In this document: in pieces, positions 27,002 to 34,631 of the stretch | Layout: every line of letters begins with the position of its first letter | Position numbering within the stretch: position 1 is the first letter of the stretch | NCBI RefSeq assembly: GCF_010868145.1 | Contig: NZ_JAAGUY010000001.1 | Location: 744,001 to 808,000 of the forward strand | DNA length: 64,000 nucleotides | Reading direction: 5' to 3' | Source of the DNA: Nocardia cyriacigeorgica | GTDB taxonomy: Bacteria > Actinomycetota > Actinomycetes > Mycobacteriales > Mycobacteriaceae | The notes under the pieces: model-generated | The model's database searches: none | What the model was told of the DNA's origin: nothing | The model's input: the letters and a program-made list of their open reading frames with translations, nothing else | Translations under genes and position numbers: made by a program

Positions 27002-27520
27002 ATGGAACGTCACCACTCGATCTCCGGAGCGTCCGACAACGACACCACCTGGGCTGCGGCCCTCGACCCGGCACGCCTACCGACCGCGCAGGATCTCATC
27101 GATGCCCTGCACCGCAGCGATACCGGCGGCGCGTCGACCGACCGTCATCCGGTCACCCGCTGTGCGCGGTACCTCGCGTCGCTGCACCCGTACACCGCAT
27201 CCGATGACACCACCGCGACCGGACCACAACGCGATTCGCTGATCCACGCGATCGACGTGTGGACCGAAAACCATGTGCCGCAACATCGCCGGGGAACGGT
27301 GCTGCACACCGAAACACTCGGCACCGTGGTCGACCGGATCGTGGCCGCCTATATGCGCGTGCAGCACCTCAAGGCGACCGGTCCGCTGCACCGTACGGGC
27401 GTGACCGATGCCGAACACCGCCTCGCGCAATTGGTGGAGAGCTATACCGGGCTGGTTCAAGAGGTGTCGGCCGGGGTCCGGCGTCTACCCACCCATGCCG
27501 CGCGGGCCGACGGGGCGTGA
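27002..27520 (+). CDS. DUF4254 family protein
   Basis: 172 aa. It has the family's conserved pattern: HPVTRCARYLASLHPY (about 50-65), then AIDVWTENHVPQH, VLHTETLGTVVDRIVAAYMR, HRLAQLVESYTGLVQEV and GVRRLPTH at the C-terminus. The protein is mostly alpha-helical. DUF4254 proteins are widespread in actinobacteria near sugar metabolism or glycosyltransferase genes, and no function is established. The start codon lacks a strong ribosome site, so the true start is uncertain by a few codons. Confidence 0.8.
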   Translation: MERHHSISGASDNDTTWAAALDPARLPTAQDLIDALHRSDTGGASTDRHPVTRCARYLASLHPYTASDDTTATGPQRDSLIHAIDVWTENHVPQHRRGTVLHTETLGTVVDRIVAAYMRVQHLKATGPLHRTGVTDAEHRLAQLVESYTGLVQEVSAGVRRLPTHAARADGA

Positions 27521-27542
27521 TGACAGGAATTATCGACCACAG

Positions 27543-27595
27543 ACTATAGCGCCAGCTGCCGAAGTCTCCTCCTGCGCATTGTCCACATCTATAGT
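27543..27595. promoter_or_regulatory. lysR promoter with paired 7-bp operator half-sites
   Basis: ACTATAG (27543-27549) and CTATAGT (27589-27595) form a perfect 7-bp inverted repeat with centres 46 bp apart. TATAGT (27590-27595) is also a -10 element, 6 nt before the ATG at 27602, so the transcript is probably leaderless and autoregulated. Confidence 0.55.
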
Positions 27596-27601
27596 TACTG
27601 G

Positions 27602-28522
27602 ATGACTCCGGAACTTCGGCATCTGCGCTACCTGATCTCGGTGGCCGAACACGGCAACTTCAGTCGGGCCGCGGAGGATCTGCACCTATCGCAGCCGACG
27701 CTGTCGCAGCAGATCAAGCAGCTCGAGCGCATGGTCGGTAGACCACTGCTCGACCGTGGCGGGCGAACGGTCCGGCTCACCGACGCCGGATCCGCCTACG
27801 TCCGCCACGCGCGGCGCGCATTGCGCGAGGTGGCTGCCGCGGAGCAGGCCGTGCACGATGTCGCCGACCTCACCCGCGGCTATCTGCGCCTGGCCGTGAC
27901 GCCGACGTTCACTGCCTATCTGATCGGTCCACTGGTGGCGGATCTGAACGCCCGCCACCCCGGCATCACCGTCGAGCTGACCGAGACCACGCAGGACAAG
28001 GTCGAAACCGGATTGCTCGCCGACGAATTCGATCTGGGCATCGCCTTCGCGCAGCAACACCTGCCCGGCGTCGAGGCGACACCGATCTACGCAGAAACAC
28101 TTGGTCTGGTCGCTGCCCCGTCGGATACGCCGCGGCCGCCGCTGTGGGTCGACGAGTTGGGCGGTCTCGACCTCGCCCTGCTCAGCGGCGGATTCGTCAC
28201 CCGCAGGCATATCGACTCCTATCTGCGCGGACACGGTGTCGAACCGCGTATCGTCGTGCAGGCCAACTCGATCCAGGCGGTGATCGAGGTGGTACGCCAC
28301 ACCTCGCTGGTGACGGTGCTCCCCGACGCGGTCACCGACGACCATCCCGAACTCACCCGCATCCCGATCCATCCCCCGCTGCCCGCGCGGACGGTGGCGA
28401 TCCTGCGCCACACGGCCGCCCACCGCAGCGCCGCCTCCGAAGCGTTCACCGCCGTGGCACTGGAGTGGGTGGGTGCGCGTGACTACCTGCCGCCGACAAA
28501 CGAGGGCCCACCAGCGCACTGA
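27602..28522 (+). CDS. LysR-family transcriptional regulator
   Basis: 306 aa. The HTH is textbook (ELRHLRYLISVAEHGNFSRA, then LSQPTLSQQIKQLERMVGRP, residues 3-58). The effector domain spans about 90-300. CynR/BenM-like features such as GYLRLAVTPTFTAYLIGPLV are present. No target gene is obvious next to it: the upstream gene is DUF4254 on the same strand and the downstream gene converges with a 3-bp gap. It may act mainly on itself or at a distance. Confidence 0.93.
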   Translation: MTPELRHLRYLISVAEHGNFSRAAEDLHLSQPTLSQQIKQLERMVGRPLLDRGGRTVRLTDAGSAYVRHARRALREVAAAEQAVHDVADLTRGYLRLAVTPTFTAYLIGPLVADLNARHPGITVELTETTQDKVETGLLADEFDLGIAFAQQHLPGVEATPIYAETLGLVAAPSDTPRPPLWVDELGGLDLALLSGGFVTRRHIDSYLRGHGVEPRIVVQANSIQAVIEVVRHTSLVTVLPDAVTDDHPELTRIPIHPPLPARTVAILRHTAAHRSAASEAFTAVALEWVGARDYLPPTNEGPPAH

Positions 28523-28525
28523 CGG

Positions 28526-29419
28526 TCAGTCCAGCTCCGCACGTGCGCGCTCGGCACGCTGGACCCGCCGCTCGGCCCGTTCGAGTTCGGTCGCGGCCGC
28601 GCGGGCAGTCTCGCGGGCGGCACGTTCGGCGGTGCGGGCGAAGCGATGCTGTTCCTCGGCAGCGGTTAGCTCCTCACGTAGCCGGTTGAGCCGGTCGCCG
28701 GTCTCACGCAGCCGGTGCTCGGCGTCGGCGGCGTCGCCTTCTGCCGAGTGGAGGTCGGTGCGGGCGGATTCCGCGTTTCGGCGCGCCGCGTCGAGTTCTT
28801 CGTCTGCGGCTTTCCTTCGCTCGGCCTCCTGGTCCTCGCGTTGCCGTGCGCGATCTCGACTTCCCCGGCCATCTTCTGTGCCACGCTTGCGCGCCAGGCG
28901 CCCCTCATCGGTCTCGGTGTCCGGCACCGCGGCGAGTGCCGGAGCAGCCTCGCCGAATCCTTCGTAGCTGGCGGCCTTGGCCAGGGTGCCGCTCCGCACC
29001 TGATCGGCGACCTCCGGGTCGGCCAGCGCGGCCGTCAGCGTGGCGGCGACTTCACGGAGCACGGGTTCGCCGACGGGTCGATCATGCTCAACAGCCAGCT
29101 CCCCGGCGCGTGTGGCCACTGCGCTGACTACGTGCTGCCGCTGCCGGGTCAGCTGACGCAGATCGTCGCCGGACAGTGTGCGCTGTGCGTCGCGTAGCGC
29201 CGCGCCGAGCCGCAGGAGCGCGTTCACCTCGTCAGGGGCGCCGCGGGCCAGCAGGTTCACCGTCCACGCGGCGACGGTGGGTTTGCGCAGGTCGGCGACC
29301 GCGGCGGCCAGTTCTCGATCGCCTGCGTCCTTGGCTTGCGCCGCTCGGTCCTTGCGCGCCGCGACGAACTCGCCCGGGTCGAGCCCGTACAGTTCGGCCG
29401 CGATCTCGCTGAGCCTCAT
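28526..29419 (-). CDS. Conserved actinobacterial coiled-coil protein
   Basis: 297 aa. The N-terminal half (1-170) carries a conserved pattern, ELYGLDPGEFVAARKDRA and DLRKPTVAAWTVNLLAR, which I recognise as a common hypothetical family in Nocardia, Streptomyces and relatives. From about residue 175 the protein is a long, highly charged Glu/Arg/Ala coiled coil. There is no signal peptide or enzyme motif. It converges tightly with lysR. The function is unknown. Confidence 0.8.
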   Translation of the reverse strand: MRLSEIAAELYGLDPGEFVAARKDRAAQAKDAGDRELAAAVADLRKPTVAAWTVNLLARGAPDEVNALLRLGAALRDAQRTLSGDDLRQLTRQRQHVVSAVATRAGELAVEHDRPVGEPVLREVAATLTAALADPEVADQVRSGTLAKAASYEGFGEAAPALAAVPDTETDEGRLARKRGTEDGRGSRDRARQREDQEAERRKAADEELDAARRNAESARTDLHSAEGDAADAEHRLRETGDRLNRLREELTAAEEQHRFARTAERAARETARAAATELERAERRVQRAERARAELD

Positions 29420-29447
29420 ACTCGACGAGCGTAGCGAGCGGAGCCGG

Positions 29448-30035
29448 CTAACCGGTCTCGGTGGGGCCGGTGTCGTCGAGCGGCTGTTGCAGCAGGATGG
29501 CGGAGGCCTTGGCGACGACCTCGTCGCGGGTGCGGCCCTCGTGTTCGGCGGCGATGACGTATTTGCCGACCGCCAAACTGAACGCCATCAGGCTGCGGGC
29601 CTCGATCTCGTCGGGGTCGGTACAGAAGGTGCCCAGCAGTTCTCGCAGATAGCCGATGCGATAGTTGTCCACCCGACGCAGCCGTTCGGCCACCTCGTCA
29701 TCGCGTCGGGCCCAGTCGCGAACGGCGAGGTCGATGGGGCGCAGCCGGTCGTCGGAGAAGGTGAGCACACCGGCCCGCCGGGCCTTGGCCCGTGCGTCGC
29801 CGCCCTCGCGCTCGACCCGCTCGCGAACATCGAAGGTGCACTCGTGCTCCCAGGTGTCGAGCATCTCCCGCAGCAGTGCCTTGCGGTCGGCGAAATGCCC
29901 GTAGAACCCACCCTTGGTGACACCGAGGGACTGGGCGAGCGCTTCGACGCGAACCGCGTCCGGCCCGCCCGATGCGAGCGCACGCAGGCCCTGCTCGATC
30001 CAGCTGGCCTTCGGAGTTCGGGTGACGGCGACCAT
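29448..30035 (-). CDS. TetR-family transcriptional regulator
   Basis: 195 aa from ATG 30035, which gives the usual N-terminus (VAVTRTPKASWIEQGLRALA). The in-frame ATG 27 codons upstream would make the operator part of the coding region. The HTH is at about 10-55 (VRVEALAQSLGVTKGGFYGH, FADRKALLREML). It is divergent from the DUF2867 gene, with an 18-bp palindrome between them, so that gene is its probable target. Confidence 0.9.
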   Translation of the reverse strand: MVAVTRTPKASWIEQGLRALASGGPDAVRVEALAQSLGVTKGGFYGHFADRKALLREMLDTWEHECTFDVRERVEREGGDARAKARRAGVLTFSDDRLRPIDLAVRDWARRDDEVAERLRRVDNYRIGYLRELLGTFCTDPDEIEARSLMAFSLAVGKYVIAAEHEGRTRDEVVAKASAILLQQPLDDTGPTETG

Positions 30036-30089
30036 GCCTTCAGTATCGCCGACGCCGTTGACAGCACCGACAGGAACGCTACGATTATC

Positions 30090-30107
30090 GTATACGGCGC
30101 CGTATAC
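30090..30107. promoter_or_regulatory. 18-bp perfect palindrome, TetR operator
   Basis: GTATACGGC / GCCGTATAC lies between the TetR gene (start 30035) and the DUF2867 gene (start 30188). Both half-sites contain TATAC, so it may overlap -10 elements in both directions. Confidence 0.7.
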
Positions 30108-30187
30108 ATGAGACATTCTGCCACATCAGGACATTGCGCACCCGCCCGCGCAGTGGCTGGTGTCGCCACACAGATGGAGACTCGACG

Positions 30188-30790
30188 ATGCGACTCCCGA
30201 TGAGCGCCCACACCTCCCGCCCCTGGCGGATCCACGACGTAGCCCCGGACTTCACGGTCGAAGATGTCTGGGCGTTGCCCACTCCGGGCGGACCCGATGA
30301 GTTCCCGCGGCTGCTCGCGATGCTCACCGCACCGGATCGGGAGAACGGCACATCACCCTCACTGATCTACCGGGCGCTGTTCGCGATCCGCTGGAAACTC
30401 GGTGCCGTGCTCGGCTGGGACCGCGACGACGCGGGTGTCGGCGCCCGTGTCCCCAGTCTGCGCGACCGTCTGCCCGATGATCTGCGTGACGGACCACGCG
30501 GACCCGAATTCGATTCGGTGCCCTTCCAGCCCGTGTTCCTGACCGACGACGAATGGGTCGCCGAGATGGCCAATCGCACGGTGCACGCCCTCATGCACAT
30601 CAGCTGGGTAGCCGATGGCAGTGGCGGCTACCGCGGACAGATGGCCGTCATGGTCAAACCCAACGGCGTGTTCGGCCGCGCCTACATGGCTGCGATCCTG
30701 CCGTTCCGCTACCTGCTGGTCTATCCCCCGCTCATGCGGATGTTCGAACGCGGATGGCAACGCAGCGGCCGGATCCGGACTGCGGATTGA
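30188..30790 (+). CDS. DUF2867 family protein
   Basis: 200 aa from ATG 30188, fixed by GGAGA 7 nt upstream. The sequence SRPWRIHDVAPDFTVEDVWA and LIYRALFAIRWKLGAVLGWD is characteristic of stand-alone DUF2867 proteins. The C-terminal part (FGRAYMAAILPFRYLLVYPP) has a hydrophobic stretch that may pack on a membrane or ligand. The fold is probably START/SRPBCC-like. It appears TetR-regulated through the palindrome upstream. The ligand is unknown. Confidence 0.82.
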   Translation: MRLPMSAHTSRPWRIHDVAPDFTVEDVWALPTPGGPDEFPRLLAMLTAPDRENGTSPSLIYRALFAIRWKLGAVLGWDRDDAGVGARVPSLRDRLPDDLRDGPRGPEFDSVPFQPVFLTDDEWVAEMANRTVHALMHISWVADGSGGYRGQMAVMVKPNGVFGRAYMAAILPFRYLLVYPPLMRMFERGWQRSGRIRTAD

Positions 30791-30840
30791 CCCGGGAAAT
30801 CCACTGGGCGAACCGTATTCGCTCTGGTAGGTGTGGTCCG

Positions 30841-31593
30841 GTGACCATTCCCGATATCGTCTCCACTCGCTCGGCGGCCGAACAACTCGCACGTTCGTGC
30901 GCGGACGTCGTCGGTACGGCGACCCGCGCGGTGATCCTGCACGGTTCGCTGTCGACCGGCGATTTTCGCCCCCGACGCAGCGATATCGATCTGCTGCTGA
31001 TCAGCGACAGCGAACTCACCGGCGAGCAACGCGCCGCACTGGAGGTGTTGGTGCGGCAAGCCGAGATGGGAGCCGCGAGCGGAGTCGACCTCCACGTCAT
31101 TCTCGCCGATGTCGCCCGCATACCGACCCCGGCCCCACCGGCTGAGTTCCATGTCGGCCGCTACGACGGGTCGTCGCTGGGGGTGGAGGTGCAGCCACCG
31201 GTCGCGGCCGACCCAGATCTGCCCGCCGAGCTGTCGATGGCCCGCCAGGACGGCCTGGCTCTCATTGGGCAGACACCGGACCAGGTGATCGGCCCGGTGC
31301 CGCCGGAGTGGATTCGTGACCGTAGCCGCTACTGGCTGCACACCTGGCGCACGCTCACCGATGACACCGAGAGCGCCGCGCTCATGGTGCTCACCGCCTG
31401 CCGAAACTGGTATTTCGCCGAGACCGGACGCCATATCGGAAAGGCCGCGGCCGCCCGATGGGTGCTCGATCGGGACCCGTCGCTCACCGCAGTGCGGCAG
31501 GCACTACATCAGTATCTCGACGACCCGGGCGCCGGCATTGATCCGGACGGGATCGCCCGGGTGCTGGACACGGTGTTGCGCGAAACCGATTGA
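30841..31593 (+). CDS. AadA-like nucleotidyltransferase (DUF4111)
   Basis: 250 aa from GTG 30841. The nucleotidyltransferase motif is intact: HGSLSTGDFRPRRSDIDLLL (G-S...D-x-D, about residues 37-56), followed by a third acidic position near VDLHVI. The C-terminal helical half ends with ETGRHIGKAAAARWVL, as in AadA/ANT(3'')-type proteins. Such proteins adenylylate aminoglycosides, and chromosomal homologues often have no known substrate. It lies 50 bp downstream of DUF2867 and may share its transcript. Whether it confers spectinomycin/streptomycin tolerance cannot be said. Confidence 0.82.
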   Translation: MTIPDIVSTRSAAEQLARSCADVVGTATRAVILHGSLSTGDFRPRRSDIDLLLISDSELTGEQRAALEVLVRQAEMGAASGVDLHVILADVARIPTPAPPAEFHVGRYDGSSLGVEVQPPVAADPDLPAELSMARQDGLALIGQTPDQVIGPVPPEWIRDRSRYWLHTWRTLTDDTESAALMVLTACRNWYFAETGRHIGKAAAARWVLDRDPSLTAVRQALHQYLDDPGAGIDPDGIARVLDTVLRETD

Positions 31594-31602
31594 GCGCCTT
31601 GG

Positions 31603-32091
31603 TCAGCCGCGGCGCTGCCACCACCGGCGCTTGCCGGATGCGGATACCGGTGGCTCGACGGCCGGGGAAGACTGCGCCCGGCGGGCGGGCGCACGGTCGG
31701 CCCGCCACCGGGTGACCACCTCGTCGGTATCGACCGGTGCGATCGGCACATGCGGTGGGGTCGGAGTACGCACCCACCGCACGATCCGCTGGTTGAGTTC
31801 GGACACCGCGGCCCGCACCGCACGCTCGGAATCCAGCTCTCGCACCGTCTCTCGGATCTGCTCGATATCGCGGCGCAACACCAGCGACTCGGGCAGCATT
31901 CCGTCGGCTCGCACGCCTTCACGGCGCAGGTAGTCGCGCAGCCACCAGTCTTCTTCGACGCTGGTGCCCGCACCGGGAATAGGCTTACCCGCGCCCGGCA
32001 GCTGCGAGAATTCGCCGCGCTCGTCGGCTTCGCGGACCTGTTTGTCGATCCACGATTCGAAGGTCAGATCGGGCGGTTTGCGCTCGGTCAT
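31603..32091 (-). CDS. DUF1992 (DnaJ homologue subfamily C-28 domain) protein
   Basis: 162 aa from ATG 32091. The DUF1992 signature is clear: LTFESWIDKQVREADERGEF, then LPGAGKPIPG and DWWLRDYLRREGVRADGMLP. The domain is named for its occurrence in DNAJC28 but there is no J domain or HPD here. The C-terminal 35 residues are basic and probably disordered. It follows the carbonic anhydrase gene by 29 bp on the same strand. The function is unknown. Confidence 0.88.
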   Translation of the reverse strand: MTERKPPDLTFESWIDKQVREADERGEFSQLPGAGKPIPGAGTSVEEDWWLRDYLRREGVRADGMLPESLVLRRDIEQIRETVRELDSERAVRAAVSELNQRIVRWVRTPTPPHVPIAPVDTDEVVTRWRADRAPARRAQSSPAVEPPVSASGKRRWWQRRG

Positions 32092-32120
32092 ACCCTCATC
32101 GTACGGAAACCGCCGACCGG

Positions 32121-32930
32121 TCAGCGTGGTCCGGCGAGGATGACGGGCCTGCCGTAGCGGGGCTGGGTGGGTCGGTTGCTGTGTGGGAACAGGGCGCGGA
32201 AGCGGTCGGCCTCGGTCACCGCGACCGGCACCGGGTGGCTCAGCACGATCCATTCCACGCCTTCGGTACACGGCGGCGTGGTCAGCGAGCCCTGATAGCG
32301 GAACTGGGCGAGGTCATCGGGCAGGAAACGACGCGGATCGATGCGGCCGATGCTGCGGGTGGCGCCGGGATGGTCCGGCGGCGTGGCGAGCACGGCGTCG
32401 AAGGGTGAGCCGCCCTCCTGCGCGCGCAGCAGTACCGCGAGGACGGCCGGCCTGCCGTTGGAGTCGGCGTGCACGAAATGCAGTTCCATCGTGGCGTCGG
32501 CGCCGTCGACGGTGTGCTCGCTGGGCAGATGGAAATGGAACTGGGTCAGTGCGAACGGCTTGCCGTCGACCAGGATGCGGTTTCCGGCGGGCACGTTCGC
32601 CTGGATGGTGTGGCCGTTGTTCACCAATTCCGCCGACGGGATCGGCCGGTAGTCGATCTCGATGTGATCGGTCGGATGCAACTGGCTGTGGCCGGGCAGG
32701 TCGATCGGCGACTGGGCGTGACCGCTGCGGCAGGTCACATAGTGGCTGTCGAGATCGGCCCAATGGTCGGGGCCTTCTGCGTCGTAATCCCAATGGGGAT
32801 CTGCGGCGCGGGAACCGGAGGGCTCGGAACCGCCGCAACCGGAGACCGCTAGCAACGCCAGCGCGGCAAGCGCACCTCGGCGATTCAGGACGGCACGAAC
32901 AGGACGAGGGACAGTGTGCGAAACCGACAC
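32121..32930 (-). CDS. Alpha-class carbonic anhydrase lipoprotein
   Basis: 269 aa from GTG 32930, chosen because AAGGAG lies 8 nt upstream; an ATG at 32960 has no site. The N-terminus LNRRGALAALALLAVSGCGG is a twin-Arg-containing lipoprotein signal with lipobox at Cys. The mature domain has WDYDAEGPDHWADL, SPIDLPG, the zinc ligands in FHFHLPSEH and ELHFVHA, and SLTTPPCTEGVEWIVLS. It hydrates CO2 at the outer face of the membrane. It is complete and should be active. Confidence 0.93.
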   Translation of the reverse strand: MSVSHTVPRPVRAVLNRRGALAALALLAVSGCGGSEPSGSRAADPHWDYDAEGPDHWADLDSHYVTCRSGHAQSPIDLPGHSQLHPTDHIEIDYRPIPSAELVNNGHTIQANVPAGNRILVDGKPFALTQFHFHLPSEHTVDGADATMELHFVHADSNGRPAVLAVLLRAQEGGSPFDAVLATPPDHPGATRSIGRIDPRRFLPDDLAQFRYQGSLTTPPCTEGVEWIVLSHPVPVAVTEADRFRALFPHSNRPTQPRYGRPVILAGPR

Positions 32931-33200
32931 CGGTGCAGCTCCTTGCCACGACTCAGCCACCGGCCCGGCGCCACCCGATGCGGGCGGCGGCGGTCGACGC
33001 GTCCGGGGACGGCAGCACGATCACAGTGCGCGCACACCGAAGCCGACCGGTCGACAAGTGAGTCGAGAATGTCCGATTAGCACCGAATATCCCTTTGACA
33101 CTGCCGATTTCGCGTACACGCGGGGTGTCAGGCTAAGCCCGCGACGACAGCTGGCGCCAGAGCCGCCCCGGCGATATAGGTCACACCGCCCGTGCAGGGC

Positions 33201-33554
33201 TCAGGCAGCAGCAGCAGCGGTCCTCAGCATCCGCAGCACCACATCCGGGTCAGCGACATCGACGACCAGCCGGGTGAAATCTGTTCCGGCGAGCTCGATG
33301 CGGACCCCGCTACCGTCGAAGCCGGTGTCCCAGAACTCCTTGCGACCTTTGCCGCGGAAGGTGCCTGCCGCGATCACACCGGGGAAGAACGTGCCGGGCG
33401 CGCGCACCCAGGGCGGGCGCAGGTCGATTTCGGCGGGAACGACAGCGGTAACGGCGGACAGATCGAAACTGATCTGATCGCGCAGCGCCAGCAGGCGGTG
33501 CGCACCGAGCACATGAACCGTCACCGTCGTACCCGTGACCTCGAGCTCGACCAT
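33201..33554 (-). CDS. Small actinobacterial PH-domain-like protein
   Basis: 117 aa. The sequence is rich in beta strands with VELEVTGTTVTVHVLGAHRL at the N-terminus, then a turn PWVRAPGTFFPGVIAAGTF and RIELAGTDFTRLVVDVADP before a final helix. This pattern matches bacterial PH-like proteins of unknown function. There is no signal peptide. The gene stands alone, with an AGGTGCAGG site just upstream. I have low certainty on the fold and none on the role. Confidence 0.7.
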   Translation of the reverse strand: MVELEVTGTTVTVHVLGAHRLLALRDQISFDLSAVTAVVPAEIDLRPPWVRAPGTFFPGVIAAGTFRGKGRKEFWDTGFDGSGVRIELAGTDFTRLVVDVADPDVVLRMLRTAAAAA

Positions 33555-33719
33555 CCTGCACCTCACTATCGCCGAGAGTGTTTGCTCATTTCAGGATGAC
33601 GGTCGTGCCTGGTCATAGCCTGTGCCATTCCTATGAGTTCTCTCAGGATCGGGTCGGGGCTGTGCGGCCGGATCCACGCCGGCCGCCGTCCCCAGCCGTT
33701 CGGTGTCGCGAACGGGTGG

Positions 33720-34535
33720 TCAGGTCTGCAGGAATCGGACGATGTCGCCGACGAACTTCGGATGCGAGACCACGCCCATATGGCCGGTCCGCGGATACAG
33801 GATCAGCTGCGCGTCCGGGATGCCCTCGGCTGTGCGGCGCAGCGATGCGGTGCTGTAGAACGCATCACGCTCCCCCGCGACCACCAGGGTGGGGACGGAG
33901 ATCTCACCCAGGCGTTCGGTGACGTCGAAGCCGTCCTCGGCGAGCAGGAAGTTGTGGGTGTCGGCCGGCACTTTCGGCCGGGCCAGCGGATCGAACAGCC
34001 ACATCGCCGCACCCAGCATCCGGGCACCCACCGGGTTGACGACGGTGGCGGGTGCCATGTGGTGCAGGCCCCGCCTGCCCGCCAGTACCGCCTCGGCATA
34101 GCGGCGCTGACCGACCCGAGCGGCCGGATCCAATCGCGCGGCGGAGGACACCACGACCAGCCGTCGCACCACCGCCGGATGGTCGGCGGCCAGCTGCAAG
34201 GCGATCGAGCCGCCGGACGAGACGCCGAGGACGTCGACCGGCTCGCCGAATTCCGCCTGTAATGCCTCGGCGTGCTGGGTGGCCAGATCGGCCATCGTGG
34301 CGCCTGCCGCTGTCCCCGGCGCCCGGCCGACCGCGTACACCCGGAATCGCCGCGCCAGGCCCGCGAGCTGCTTCAGCTCCGACTTGCGCATCCAGCCGGT
34401 CGGGTTGGCGTGGTCCGGGGTGAACCAGCGCAGCAGCACCAGTGGCCGCCCGCTCCCGAACGCCATATAGGGCATGCCGTGCCGCAGGGCACCTTCGGTT
34501 ACCTCGAGCGCGGTGCCGTCCGCCCGTGCACTCAT
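33720..34535 (-). CDS. Alpha/beta hydrolase
   Basis: 271 aa from ATG 34535, 6 nt after CGGAG; longer in-frame starts reach 34592. The core motifs are RPLVLLRWFTPDHANPTGW (strand and oxyanion region) and the nucleophile elbow GVSSGGSIALQLA. A catalytic Asp in VAGERDAFY and the catalytic His in YPRTGHMGVVSHP are also present. It is a soluble serine hydrolase of unknown substrate. A 33-bp interrupted palindrome sits 26 bp upstream of the start. Confidence 0.87.
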   Translation of the reverse strand: MSARADGTALEVTEGALRHGMPYMAFGSGRPLVLLRWFTPDHANPTGWMRKSELKQLAGLARRFRVYAVGRAPGTAAGATMADLATQHAEALQAEFGEPVDVLGVSSGGSIALQLAADHPAVVRRLVVVSSAARLDPAARVGQRRYAEAVLAGRRGLHHMAPATVVNPVGARMLGAAMWLFDPLARPKVPADTHNFLLAEDGFDVTERLGEISVPTLVVAGERDAFYSTASLRRTAEGIPDAQLILYPRTGHMGVVSHPKFVGDIVRFLQT

Positions 34536-34560
34536 CATCAGCTCCGATCGTCGAATCGCC

Positions 34561-34593
34561 GTTGATGTCGACGCTAATCGCGTCGACATCAAC
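34561..34593. promoter_or_regulatory. 13-7-13 perfect interrupted palindrome
   Basis: Arms GTTGATGTCGACG (34561-34573) and CGTCGACATCAAC (34581-34593) are separated by CTAATCG. The minus-strand spacer CGATTAG contains a -10-like GATTAG, so a regulator bound here would cover the promoter of the alpha/beta hydrolase. No regulator gene is adjacent. An RNA stem-loop in the 5' leader is the alternative. Confidence 0.65.
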
Positions 34594-34631
34594 TGGCGAT
34601 GACCTCAGAGGTCATGCGTTTCGTGACGTCG

